Source: Rhyzopertha dominica
Lineage: Eukaryota > Arthropoda > Insecta > Coleoptera > Bostrichidae
Assembly (NCBI GenBank): GCA_025024175.1
Contig: QCXZ01000137.1
Span: 27,581,327-27,645,326 of the forward strand
Direction: 5' to 3'
Length of the DNA: 64,000 nt
In this document: piece by piece, positions 49,657-60,927 of the stretch
How the letters are laid out: each line of letters starts with the position of its first letter
Position numbering within the stretch: the first letter of the stretch is position 1
Program-made: the position numbers and the translations under genes
Notes under the pieces: model-generated
Databases searched by the model: none
What the model was told of the DNA's origin: nothing
What the model saw: only the letters and a program-made list of their open reading frames with translations

Positions 49657-51334
49657 GTTAGCTTTGCTTCATGCTTCGCACACACAAATCACAGTCAAGA
49701 GCTTACAAAACAACCCTGGACTCCTTCCAGTAAAATTAGGAACGGCCAAAATACAGGAATACTCTCACCGCTTGATACATTATTATGACCTTAATCCGTT
49801 AATTGCTGAAATCTCTAAATTAAACGATAAGTATCTAAATTTAATATCATCCGTGGACAAAAATCCTAAATATAAGCTTGAACTAAGTAATTTAATTATA
49901 ATAACAAATGCAACAAAATCTATGGTGGAAACTAAACTCACTGAAATAATAGGACACCCATCTCGTGTCAAAAGAGGATTAATAAACGCTTTAGGAAGTA
50001 TTTTCAAAACAATAACTGGAAACCTGGATGCAAGGGATGGTCAGAAATACGACACACTAATTTCGGAATTACAGAAAAATCAACATAATATCGTAGAAAG
50101 GCTAAATGTTCAAAATTCGTTATCACTCGAAATTATCGACAAATTTAATAAGACCGTGAACGATATCTCTCATAATGAAAAACTTCTGGACTCAAAATCC
50201 AACTTATTCAGCAAATTGTATAAAAAGCAGCTAGCAGCGATCATTATTATTTCTTTTCAGATACTATTTTACAAATTTATGAACTATACAATCTCGTGTA
50301 CAACACTTTGCAAGATATCGAAAATTCTATAACTTTCGCTAAATTAAAAACATTACATCCAAGTATTATTAAAGCTTCTGATCTATATAAATCACTCAAT
50401 CACTTATACACTAAATTACAAGGAAAACTACCATTCGAAACTACTTATGACAACCTAAAAAATTTATGAACAAATAATTGTTGTAAAATCATACATGAGC
50501 CAAAATAGATTAGTCTATATTTTGGAAATACCAATTAGTTATCCTTATGATTTCGATTTGTATCACTTATATTCAATACCAATTAAATCATCTGACGAGG
50601 TTTTCCAAACCATAGTTCCACGCTCAGAAAATATATTAATTTCAAAGCTTTACTATGCACGGGAAACTGAAGAATGCAAAGAACTCGCAAATAAACAGTT
50701 CTTTTGCCGTCAATCGCCGCTGTTAGAGCTAGCTACAAGAAACAGCTGTGAAACTGACATCATAATTAAGCAGTCAACCAAAAATTGCGAATATGAAACT
50801 TTTGGACTACAGAACGAACAACTCCAAAATATTCACAACACGAATCAATGGATTATTGTGTCACCCAAGAACACTAGAGTTCAGCTCCGCTGCGATGCCC
50901 AAAACGAATTCCTGGAAGTCTCCGGAACTTCGCTGCTCGAAGTACCATTTGGATGCTCTTTCGTATTCGGGACCACCGAAATTATGGCTGATCAAGAGAT
51001 CATCGATGACACCATCCCAACGATCTACAATCTACAGTTCAACACCCCAGTGTCAGTGTCAGTGTCCGAGAAAGCTCCTGAATTGGTGCTAAAAGAATTG
51101 TGTTTGGACGACCTAAGTGAACTTAAAGTTCGGGTTCGTCAAAACCGTTTAACGCTTTCCAATCACGCCGGTGATAGCGTCCACACGTACATCATCTACA
51201 TTTTAATATGTTTAATTATTTCAGTATTGATTGGCCTATATTTTGTGAAACGAAAAATTGTAAATCCAAAAATGGACCCAAAAAACTCTAAAATTGTATT
51301 ACCATCTGTTCAGCTTTCAGGTAACACCCCTTAA
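49657..51334 (+). pseudogene. env: Errantivirus Env, interrupted by two compensating frame breaks
   Basis: Env is the baculovirus-F-like membrane glycoprotein of errantiviruses. The first open part (to about 50250) holds the furin-type site RVKRG, followed by LINALGSIFKTITGNLD, the conserved fusion-peptide region. Around 50215-50260 the reading frame shifts; about 210 bases continue in another frame to a TGA at 50467-50469. The original frame resumes near 50475 and runs to 51334, with several Cys and a hydrophobic membrane segment (about 51190-51250) followed by a basic tail. Short CAGTGT repeats lie at about 51050. As sequenced, no full-length Env can be made. The two breaks could be real lesions or sequencing errors. 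Confidence 0.88.
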
Positions 51335-51355
51335 AGTTGAATTTGGTAAGGGAGG

Positions 51356-51564
51356 AGTTATGTCATTGCTCTTACGGGAACCTGTTGTTATTACGTTCTC
51401 ATGCTTATCTCACGTACCTCTGCTATCATATTACAGATGCTGCATAATGTTAGAATTAAAAGTTAGTCTGATGTAACCGTTTGTATCGTACAGATCATTG
51501 TCATCATTCTCAAATAAAGTAAACATTTTTTAAAAACAGTTTTTCTAAATGAAAACCTGTAACT
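51356..51564 (+). repeat. Right LTR of the errantivirus
   Basis: 209 bp, AGTTATG...GTAACT, identical by eye to the left LTR and preceded by the purine tract AAGGGAGG. CGTG at 51565-51568 repeats the left flank. Confidence 0.95.
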
Positions 51565-52070
51565 CGTGGCTGAATTTAACTTGCATGGAATTATGAAATT
51601 TGGCCTTTTGTGGCCTGGACTAAGTGGACTGTAGATTCTTGCGTTGTAATAACTATGATTTATTGAACTCTAATACACTGTACCCGTAATAACATTAAAC
51701 AACCTGAAAATCTTCGAACGATGTTCGCGTATAAAACTTGTATTATTTAAATTACTCGCACTCCTCTGTGCGCAGCCGTCGCGCGCTAAACTGCCGGGTG
51801 TTCTCAAGTTTGCCGTTGACGTTGAGCAACCCTGTGGATTGTGCGCTGTAGCAGGAACACCGATGCATTTGAAATGCTACAACATGGATTAGTGACAAGG
51901 CAGAGATTATTAAGGAGCTTTTAAAATTACTTGATACAACTGAGGTTTAGATACGTCGACGCAAAAGACGGAAACGGTACACGAATAAGGAGCAAAATTT
52001 CTTGTGGCTTAAGAATACTTACAAATTAAAGCCTCTAAAAAAGGCTCTAACGAAGTTACAAATTTCGCCG
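51565..52070 (+). pseudogene. Integrase-core transposon remnant, copy A, 3' part
   Basis: Resumes copy A after the errantivirus. GAATTT and GGAATTATGAAAT match copy B across the insertion point. Then come, in several frames, MHLKC, GLVT, LLDTTEV, IRRRKRRKRYTNKEQNFLW and KLKPL. These correspond in order to the family pattern in which a basic stretch after LLDP.GV leads to W-H-x-D-x-Y-D-x-LKP at the start of the catalytic core. Frames change several times; it is dead. A segment at about 51600-51850 has no match in copy B and may be inserted. Confidence 0.65.
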
Positions 52071-53775
52071 GGTTTATCTGTCAAAAGTCCGCGAATAGTT
52101 TCGATGCGCAATATGCAGTTTGGATGGACAACGCAGGCCGCCTCCCCCCAGCCTGCGTTCTCTCCCACCTTTGTCAAATCAGTTGTGACCGATCTGCTTT
52201 GAGTCCAGTTCTCCAGTGATAACCAGGTAAGTGAGATCTAGTACTAGCTTTTGTATTGTGGTGGCCTCCCGTTTTCCCATATGCATTCCTGCTGACACCT
52301 ACCGCTGTTTTCTTTGGGGCAGTTGATTGCATACGACGCCACATGCTACACAATGTTGTTTGCTGTGTATTATTTGCATGCTAATTTTTGTAGGCGGCTC
52401 GTACGTGGTGGTATGTGGGCCCGTTGTTACGGGTGCGCCGCATGCTAGCTTTTGGCGGTCTGCCCTTGATTTAAGGACCCTTGCAATACAGGGAGTTGTT
52501 TCCTGGGTATTTGCCGCATATTAGACTTTGTAGACGGCCCATGCCAGGTGAACGACTATTAAACCTGCGACCGCATCGCTTTTTATCGTAGTATACCGTT
52601 TTCGCACCGCGCCGTAATTACATAACCGTGGCTTGGCTTGGCTTGGCTTGGGCATCGCATGGGGGCCTCTAAGTAAACGTACTGCTGTGGATGTACAGAA
52701 ATAAATGAATTATAAATTGTGTTTCTGGGTTCTTCTTCCTTCTGCTTGCACCACCCGTACTCCGCTAACATCTTTTTCAGCTCGCGGCATCCCTAGAGTG
52801 CCTTTCTTCACTGTAGCTACCCTGGTCTGTGCGATAAAGAGGAATTGCACGCAGTAGGCTGAGAAGCATGCCCCAAGATAATAAAAAGCTGGCTCCCGTT
52901 TGACGTCGAATTGTGAAGGAAATACATACTTTGACTAGGGGCAGCAAGAACATCATCTGATCCAAAGGTTACAAACTACCTTTTGAACCCCGTTAAAGCA
53001 TTGAACGGACATCCGCTGGCCATAAGAGCCGATCATGGGATAGAGAATGAGCAAGAAGAGAAATGCCAGAAGGCATTTCATGAATATTGTAACCGACGCA
53101 ATGGTCACACTCGTCCACCATGTATAGTAGGAGTACTGCAAAACAAAGGATTGAAACTTGGTAGGCAATATTACGCAAAGAAAATAATCAGTACTGGATC
53201 AACATGTTTTAAACTTTAAAGGATGAAGGAGCTTTCGGCGGGTCATTTTTGGATAAATCATTTATTCCGTTTTGCTTTCTAAATGTCATTCCGGTAAGTA
53301 AATCGTATTGTTCGTAAATATATGCCTTTTAATTGTAGCAAAATGGATTTTTTTCAAGAATGAGTTGGATGATGCAGTACTGCAATGGAACGTTCATAAA
53401 ATGCAAAAAATATGGCAATAGCAGAGCTTCAAGTGATAGGCCAATCATCATCATGTTTGAAATGTCGAGTGTATTTGAAACCTACAACTATCTGTCACAA
53501 GTTTCGTCCAAGTAGTTGGAAATCACAGAAAAAAAAATGCAGCGTCATGAATTGTCCTGTGATGTAGATATATACAATGTTTGTAACTACATTATCGAGG
53601 AAAATTTATACGGGACTACTGCTACACGTGCTACTGATCTACATGTCGCATCACAATTGTAATTTAAGTTAACGAGTAAACTGTATTCACTTTTAAAAAC
53701 AAATTAACCAGGAAAATTACTATTTCTATTTAAAGTAACTTTTAATAAATCAGAATAAGTAAAAACCAAGACTAC
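52071..53775. other. Phosphatase intron, no recognised feature
   Basis: A short CTTGG tandem run lies at about 52631-52650. Open frames at 52327-52524 and 52983-53219 show no known domain. Confidence 0.4.
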
Positions 53776-53779
53776 ATTT

Positions 53780-54590
53780 ATTCCAGTTTATGGCCAACGT
53801 TCACATAAAATGTAGATACACAAATATCCGCGAATATGAGTTCAATACTTCAACAGCGTCCAAAAAGTAGCTTAATGTAAAAAATGAAAAACCATCGATA
53901 TATCACCTGATGCAAATGCTATAAGGTTTCAGCTCATCATAAGCATCCATATGTCACATGAATTTGGCGCTTTATTCATCTCAACCCTTTGCGCCGACAT
54001 ATTTCAACCCCCGTCCGGTCTAGTAATTATTTTAAAAGCTCCCTAACAATTTCTTGCGTTGTCACTAATCCAATTCAAATACATCCATATAAGTGACTGG
54101 ATTTCATAATTTCGTCGTTGATAAATTCAGCAACACGTTCTACAACATTGCAGTATAAAAATTCTCGTGTGCAAATTAAGCTTAGAAAGTGCGTTTTAAT
54201 GTTATGACGTATGTATTACTTGTAGTTATGTTGTGGAACGGATTTAAATAGAGCAATATCTCATCATGAGATAAAGCCCGAGAAAAATATTTCGCTGAAA
54301 GATTGTCCATTTCGTCCTATCTCAAATAACTAATTAAAGATAAATAGATTTTAAAATCAGGTAAAAGAAGTAGATAATAAATGTATTTCCAAAGGAAATA
54401 GTTAGCTGCTTACCCGTCATTTTCAAACCTCATAAAGCTGTTGAATGCTCTTAGTAAGTGTGCATGGGCTACATACTTACTGTATTCCTTTGATAACATC
54501 CACGTTTCGTAATAATTTTCACTTTTTTTGTAAAAATTTCCAACTTATGGTCAAAATTTCCACCTTCTTGTCGGCATTCTTAAAACAGAG
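53780..54590 (-). pseudogene. Integrase-core transposon remnant, copy B
   Basis: Minus-strand reading from 54310 gives MDNLSAKYFSRALSHDE and YLNPFHNI, then after frame changes EIMKS, GLVTTQEIVRELL, LLDRTGVEICRRK, and at about 53960-53890 HMDAYDELKPY and YIDGFS. The last two are the conserved first-Asp region of the rve-type catalytic core in this family (WH.D.YDKLKPYG.. IDG.SR). Upstream non-coding sequence to about 54590 also matches copy A. It is inverted relative to copy A, about 1.7 kb away. Stops and shifts make it non-functional. Confidence 0.68.
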
Positions 54591-54599
54591 TGTAGATGG

Positions 54600-56979
54600 C
54601 TCTTGTACGGACAATTATCGGTTCCTATTAAGCAGTTCATCAGGTCTCACCTTTCTTACAATTTACATTCTAATTATGGTATATTTTGTTCTATATTAAG
54701 GTTTCCATTATAAGTAGCCACAATATAATATTGTCGTTATTGTTGTACTATGTCAGTTTCTTGTTGAACGTTTGGTGGTTTGATTATTGCCCATCTGGTT
54801 AGCTTATCCATGAGTAAAAATAAAGTAAAACTGTCATCCATTCCAATGAAAACCGGTATAGTAAAAACAAGATCAGTTGATTAGTTTTATCGATGCACTG
54901 GTTTGTGTTATCGTTTTTCAGTTTTTTTCGTTTTATCAGGTAGACAATTATTACCCTTTGGGGCGGGCTGCAGTGGCATTTCTAAAAGCGTCTTTGATTT
55001 TGTCTGTATGCCTGGTGCGAGATGGCATTAATTAGAGAGGTTGATAGGAAGCGTATACTCGTAAACAGGAATAAAATGAAAATGTGCATGTAATACCCAG
55101 CTTTTACGGTGGAAACTTATACATACCGCTTGTTTTCAATAAAAACGCTTGATAAAAGATATTTTTTTGAAAATGCGTAGGATACAAAACGATCAATTTT
55201 ATTTCGAAAAATTTAATTTAATTGTTTGGGAAATCACATCTAGTATAACAGTTTAATATCAAAATGGCTACCATCAACCTCCATTTAAACGCTGAGTCGG
55301 AACTCAAATGCTTGCCTTCCATTTCTGAAAATCTCTGGGGTCAAATGTTGTTACTGAAGCACATTTTTTTTAAACATAATTCCCTCAAATATGCTGGCTG
55401 AGTTTCAGAAACATTCGATTTCTTAAAGGAAACATAAGGCTGTAAGATACCGAGTCCTTGGTAGTCATTCAATAGGTCCTCTGGGTCAAATCCAGTGCCC
55501 CTAAAAAGTGTTTTCAAGAAATCGCCTGTCAGAAGTACCATAACGAGATCCCCCATCCTGCTTAAGAAGCTAGTTCATTTTTATTCAAGTCCTCATCTTG
55601 ATTTATTATGTCAAGCAATCATTTCTTCAACGATGAAAGACCTACAATGTGATTATCTAATATCCCAGCCTTCGAGTTGTACCTGCATTGAGGATGAATA
55701 TACATAGCTTTAGTTTCTACAGTTATGCCGAGTAACACGACCATGTAAATAAAAATGTAGACCCGTGTGAGAAGCAATTACTGCAAAGGGATTACTGTTA
55801 ATATGTTTCTTTAGGTTTCTGCAAAAATTAAGTTGTTGAAAGAAAGCTTCTTCATTTAATGAATAATTATGAAATGGGGAAACCATACGTTTGTGAGGAA
55901 TCCTGAAGACTGATGACTCCAGAAGCTTCCGATATCTTTAGAACATTTCAAACAAACGGAAATAGAGGTAGCTTTATTAGTAACAAATGGGATGGATGCA
56001 AATCTACTGAAACTGCGAGCAGCAGCGGCTATTTTGCAAAATAAACTAACTATTTTCACACATATCTGGATGAAAAATGCTGTTTTGGATTAGTAACTTC
56101 CATTAGGTAGTAATCAGCTACAAATGCAAACTGGTGGTGCAATGCAAACAAAACGTCAAGAAGGTAAAAACACAATGACAGACCTATTATGAGACCTATT
56201 ATGGGAGACCTATTAAGTGGTTTCATTGTTTAATGCATTAAAGAGTCACCGATATGTTTTCGTTTCCTAAAAATAACAAATTCTATTAATCAACTGCACT
56301 CACAAAAAATAAAACGATAGTTAGCTTTGAACTACTGAGGAAATGGAAAATTTTAGTTTTTAAAATGGTTTAACATTTCTTGATATAAAATTATTTTTTT
56401 TAATAACGATTGTACTTTTTCTATGCACTTTCAAAAACGGCTTTGAAAGACCATCATTACTTTACCTCTCTATCCTATCGAAAGACGAAAAGTGGGAGTA
56501 TTCAGTCTAGTTCTGATGTTGCCCCTCTCGCTAGTGAAATAAAATCGACCTCTTATGTTTCAGAATTTTACTCGAATTTGTATATTCAAGGTGTCATTTT
56601 TACTAAAAGACCTGCGCGGTATGACATTCATTCCCTCCAGGCATTTTTAGTCTGTTAAGTGGTTTGCCCAATGTCATTGGTAGACAGCATTTTGTGAATA
56701 TTAGGTTCAATGGACTTTAGAACGAATGCCTTCATCCCTTATAAGAAAAGTATAAGGACGCGTTCTTGGATGCTCTTTCACTTTTATTAGCAAAGCTATA
56801 TGAATAGCAGAAACACGAGGAGTTAGCTTTGTTTTGTTATCCAGTCTCTTTTTTCTTGTTTGGAGAGGTAACACTTCATGCACCCACAACTCCTTAATAA
56901 TGGAGCAAGTTTAATGTAACACAAAACAACAGTTACTGTAAATAACTAAGTGCGAACAGCGGCACTGTATCTCTAGTAC
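54600..56979. other. Phosphatase intron, no recognised feature
   Basis: The frame 55556-55341 (minus; contains FRGTGFDPEDLLNDYQGLG) has coding-like composition but I cannot assign it. Other frames (55856-56059, 56410-56658, 56707-56889) look incidental. Confidence 0.35.
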
Positions 56980-57110
56980 CTGGTTACGGTCTTCCGTCGC
57001 TGCCGTTGTATTCAAGGGAACGATGCGGGGGTTGCTGTAGCCTGGGCCATTTCCGTAGAGAATGGTAGTGTACGGCTGACCGTCTATGTCTGACACTTTG
57101 CTGTCGGGAC
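56980..57110 (-). CDS. Alkaline phosphatase, internal exon
   Basis: This 131-base exon lies between a minus-strand acceptor (CTGTTTCCAG, ending 57111) and a donor (GTACTAGAG, from 56979). It starts one base into a Gly codon and ends in phase 0, which fits both neighbouring exons exactly. It encodes PDSKVSDIDGQPYTTILYGN, GPGY, then a variable stretch ending in ATEDRNQ. SD.DG.PYT..LY.NGPGY is a signature block of animal alkaline phosphatases just C-terminal to the second Asp-His zinc pair. Confidence 0.93.
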
Positions 57111-58000
57111 CTGGAAACAGACGCACAAATTGCGGTCTCAGTTTGGGAATATGGTTTTAATTAAATCATCCGCGGAACTACATTAGGCCCGTTGAGTGTC
57201 ACCCTTGGGGTTAAATTTGTCCCGTCGAATGATTGAAGGGTTATGCGTGTGGGGTGGACCGACAGCCCGCCCACAAGTCATTAATTAGAACGGCAAACAC
57301 TAAAGTGGAACGGCTTTCCGAAATGCGGTTATTACAGCAGGTCAACTCACTTCCTTGGTTTTAGCATACTTCTGCTGACGAAGGGGTGGGCGGTTAAAGG
57401 TTTATTCAGTATTTCCCGACCTAATAATCCAGATTCTGAAAATTAAGACTAACTCTATTCTATTTGCAGGCAAAACACTCTGGTTCGCTCCTACTACTGA
57501 TTCTTTACATAATATACATACTCGTTTTATCTAAATAATAATTATTAAAACAGCAGAAGACAAAAACACCTGCACGATGTTCGGGTAAACGTAGGTAATC
57601 TCTCTGCAACCTTAAAACACACAAACATAAGAACTATACTTCTTATAACTTTATCCTCTACGGTGCAACCTGGTCCAAGACACTGATCCCTAAAGTCGAC
57701 AATATATCAATATAAACTTAACGGCGTATTAGGTTTAGTACTACTTAATAATACTTGCAGGCATTGTCACACAACAACACACACGTTATTTTGAGGTTTG
57801 CGTCTTTGACAAAGATTACAGGGATAATTGAAACGTCAGCTAAATAATTCTTTGTCAGTTTCTTATAGTAATAGCGATCTATAAAAAAAACATATTATCT
57901 AACCTTTAGGTATTTAGAGTGGTGTTTTATAATCATAATTTAATTATACTTATATACGCCTTTACAGTTGTAGGATTTCGAAGATTAATCTTAACATGTA
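57111..58000. other. Phosphatase intron, no recognised feature
   Basis: Non-coding sequence between the internal exon and the foldback element. Confidence 0.45.
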
Positions 58001-58965
58001 CAGGGTGAGCAAATAAGAGAGGTGGCCGGTCATATCTCAGAAACCAGTAACCCTAGAGGTTTGATGTAAGTGGCCAAGAGAAATCAATATTTTCGAGTTT
58101 GTAAAGTGACCGCTAGAGGGCGCTGTGGTACCTCCAAATTACAAAATTAATGTTTGTATCATTTTTAGCCTAATAAATGTTTACGGTATTAAACATTTTA
58201 AGATTGTTTGGCCTTTAATCCACCATTTTTGTTTAAAACATTTTTTCGTTAAATGTCAAAGGAGTGAAGGCAGGTGAATATTAATACAGAGCTTATGTGC
58301 TTTTATAAAAAGCAATATTAAGTGTCAGAACATTGTTTCTGTGTTGACCGCAAGAGGGCGTTACTAGCTAAATATCATTTTTCTCGAAATTTTTAAATGC
58401 AAAGCTATAAGGCTATTTAATTCATTAAAAGAACAATTGAATATAGACTAAAATGGTGAAAACCGCACCATTTAAAAATTTCGAGAAAAATCGATTTTAG
58501 GTAGTAATTTCAGAAAACGCCCTCTTGCGGTCAACACACCATGTACTGACACTTAAAATTGCTTTTTTATAAAGGCGCATAAGCTCTTGAAAACGACACC
58601 TCGTCGATTGAAATCGGTCAAGCCAAACCTGAAATATTAGCGATTTTCTATATTATTATTAACCCGCCCCCCACTCCTTAATTTGACATTTAACAAAAAA
58701 ATGTTTTAAACAAAAATGGTATATTTTAGTCCAAACAATCTTAAAATGTTTAATACCGCAGACATTTATTAGGCTAAATATGACACACCCATTAATTTTG
58801 TAATTTGGAGGTACCACAGCGCCCTCTAGCGAACACTTTACAAACTGGAAAATACTTTCAAGCAGTTTCCCTAGGCCACTTTACTTAAGATATTTTTTAC
58901 CTCAAAGCTCTAGGGCTACTGGTTTACTAGATATGACCGGCCACCTCTCTTATTTGTTCACCCTG
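58001..58965. mobile_element. 965-bp foldback element in the phosphatase intron
   Basis: The ends CAGGGTGAGCAAATAAGAG and its near-exact complement are flanked by TA (ATGTA before, TACAT after). The inverted match continues through the GAGGTGGCCGGTCATATCT, GCGCTGTGGTACCTCCAAAT and CGCAAGAGGGCG words to a central loop near 58400-58470. The arms are roughly 400-480 bp with scattered mismatches. It is non-coding and resembles a Tc1/mariner-like MITE with greatly lengthened arms. Confidence 0.87.
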
Positions 58966-60732
58966 TACATTGTAACAATTATATACATTTTTTATAAAGA
59001 AACCATGAAATACTATCCGAATTTTCTCAGGAGTTTTTAACTTTTCCACGATTATTGTAAGAGTCTTCTTCGTAAATGAATTTTCAGCAGATATAACGTT
59101 TAACAGCATTAATTAATCACATGTGTTTATTGTGTTGTCAATCTGAAATCATTGAAAAATTACGCACAAGAAGATAAAATAAGTAATGCCAATACTCGAA
59201 TAATCGCTTATTGCTGTGTGCTGGACTTCTGAATACAATCTTCGGATAGGGCTCTATATAGATCGACTCTCCGGTGCACACTAGATGCACGCATAACAAG
59301 CATAACGATATCAATTACAGAGTTGCCAGATTGGGTTACTTGTAGCAAATCGGAATATCTTTTTTACTTCGGCGATATGAAAATTAACCGAAGTAGCAAG
59401 TCGCCAGTTTGGCCTACTTTTAAAACTTTAAAATACATAAAAAATACAGACTGTTAAAACAGACTGAATTGCTTGACTTGACGATTTTGTTGAATTGTAG
59501 AATTGGCGCTTTTGAGTTAAGTTGCTCAGGCTACAAAGCAATCCACAAGCTACAGCTTAACTATTAAATTCAATTTAACTTTTAAGTACATTTAGATATT
59601 TAGATACCCCAATTCTTTTCAAACCAATACGATTTCTCGATTAAGGAACTGCTGAGTAACTGATATTGATGCATAATTATAGATAACGATTATTGTTGGT
59701 AGTAATATATATTATTTATTCCTTTACATATTTGATCACCTTAATCTTCATTGAAAATTACATTATATCATAAAAACATGAACGAGTTGTCAACCCAAAG
59801 TGCGGTCTATTTACTTAATTTACTTTTCTCAAAAACAGTTGAACATCCAATTCGACTGAATGTATATTATCTTTAGGAATGGTTGAAGTATCTAATGAGT
59901 GTTCACAAATTCAAATGAATTTACTTACTATTATTAGATCTATTATGAATTGATAAAAGAAAGCACCAGCAGGTTACCAAAATGCACATAAACATATCAG
60001 AGTGCAACTCAAAATACTACTAAATAACTCTAACGATCGTTCTCTGTTACACACACTATTAAACTAAACGTGGATTGATCAGAATTGTGCGAAAGAAAAG
60101 CAGGATGCGTAATTGGATTTTGAGTGATTTTATTTTAGAGTTCCGATCTAATCACATTATACTTTGAAAAAGATCAGCACAATAACGCTAATATTCCATA
60201 TTCTATTAAACACTCCATAATCTGAAAAGGAATTCAATTAATGCAATTAATTAATGCAATTGCGCCTCATCATCACACATGGTTCCGACAGGCTTGTAAC
60301 TTGTACCGTTCAAGTAGGCTGTTAGGAGTCGGGGGCACCTCTGAAGAGTGTCGTATGCCTTCTTTTGTTCCTACATAGAGCCATGCGTGAGCAAGAGCTC
60401 ACAGCTTTTGTTACTCGGCGAATTATAATACAATTTTAAGCAAATTAAGGGGTTTCACCGTCTGAAATCTTGACGGTGTGCAATATTTACTAAACGTATG
60501 AAGCTTACATTTTTTAAATTGTGAACCAACCACTACCAATGTATACAATGCTTTCAAGATCTGTAACCTTTTTTCATTTACACAAATATAAATCCTAATT
60601 CAGAGATTCCAGAGCTGTATCTATCCATCTAGCGACCACAGAATCACGCTCAACCGACGTTTCACAAGAATCAGCCCCGTCAAATTTACAAAACATTCAT
60701 TGTGCTAATTTCACCAGGTACATGAAACTTAC
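58966..60732. other. Phosphatase intron, no recognised feature
   Basis: AT-rich non-coding DNA between the foldback element and the exon at 60733. Confidence 0.45.
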
Positions 60733-60927
60733 CCAATACTGGATGACCTCTCGGAGTGGCCTGTCCTCCCATTGTGAGTACATGGGAATGATCTGAAGTT
60801 ACGACAATTAGAGTTTCAGTGGGATTCACGAGTGAAAGGGCAACGATAAGAGCAGTCTCCATTGCCAGGGTTTCGTCTAGCGCCCTGTACGCGTTATTAT
60901 AGTGGTGAGCGTGATCTATCCTTCCTC
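60733..60927 (-). CDS. Alkaline phosphatase, exon with zinc-ligand motifs
   Basis: The 195-base exon opens after the acceptor TTTGTTTCAG (minus) with the last two bases of a Gly codon and ends with the first base of another before the donor GTAAGT. It encodes GGRIDHAHHYNNAYRALDET, whose Asp and last His are the family's zinc-1 ligands, then LIVVTSDHSHVLTMGG, whose Asp-His pair is the zinc-2 ligand set, then RGHPVLG. This is the core of the alkaline phosphatase active site. The usual GHH is AHH here. The expected preceding residues (FFLLVEG-like) are not found up to 64000, so that exon lies outside the window, more than 3 kb upstream. Confidence 0.94.

Larger units (their letters stand above)
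44430..51568 (+). mobile_element. Errantivirus (insect endogenous retrovirus, Ty3/Gypsy group)
   Basis: A complete provirus with LTRs, primer-binding site, gag, pol, env and a purine tract (AAGGGAGG) before the right LTR; the range includes the two copies of the CGTG target duplication. It sits antisense to the phosphatase, inside its last intron and inside an older transposon remnant. Identical LTRs and open gag and pol point to a very recent insertion; env is broken. Confidence 0.95.

Noticed and set aside
55341..55556. 71-codon minus frame in the phosphatase intron
   Set aside because: Composition looks coding-like, but no family or splice context could be assigned.
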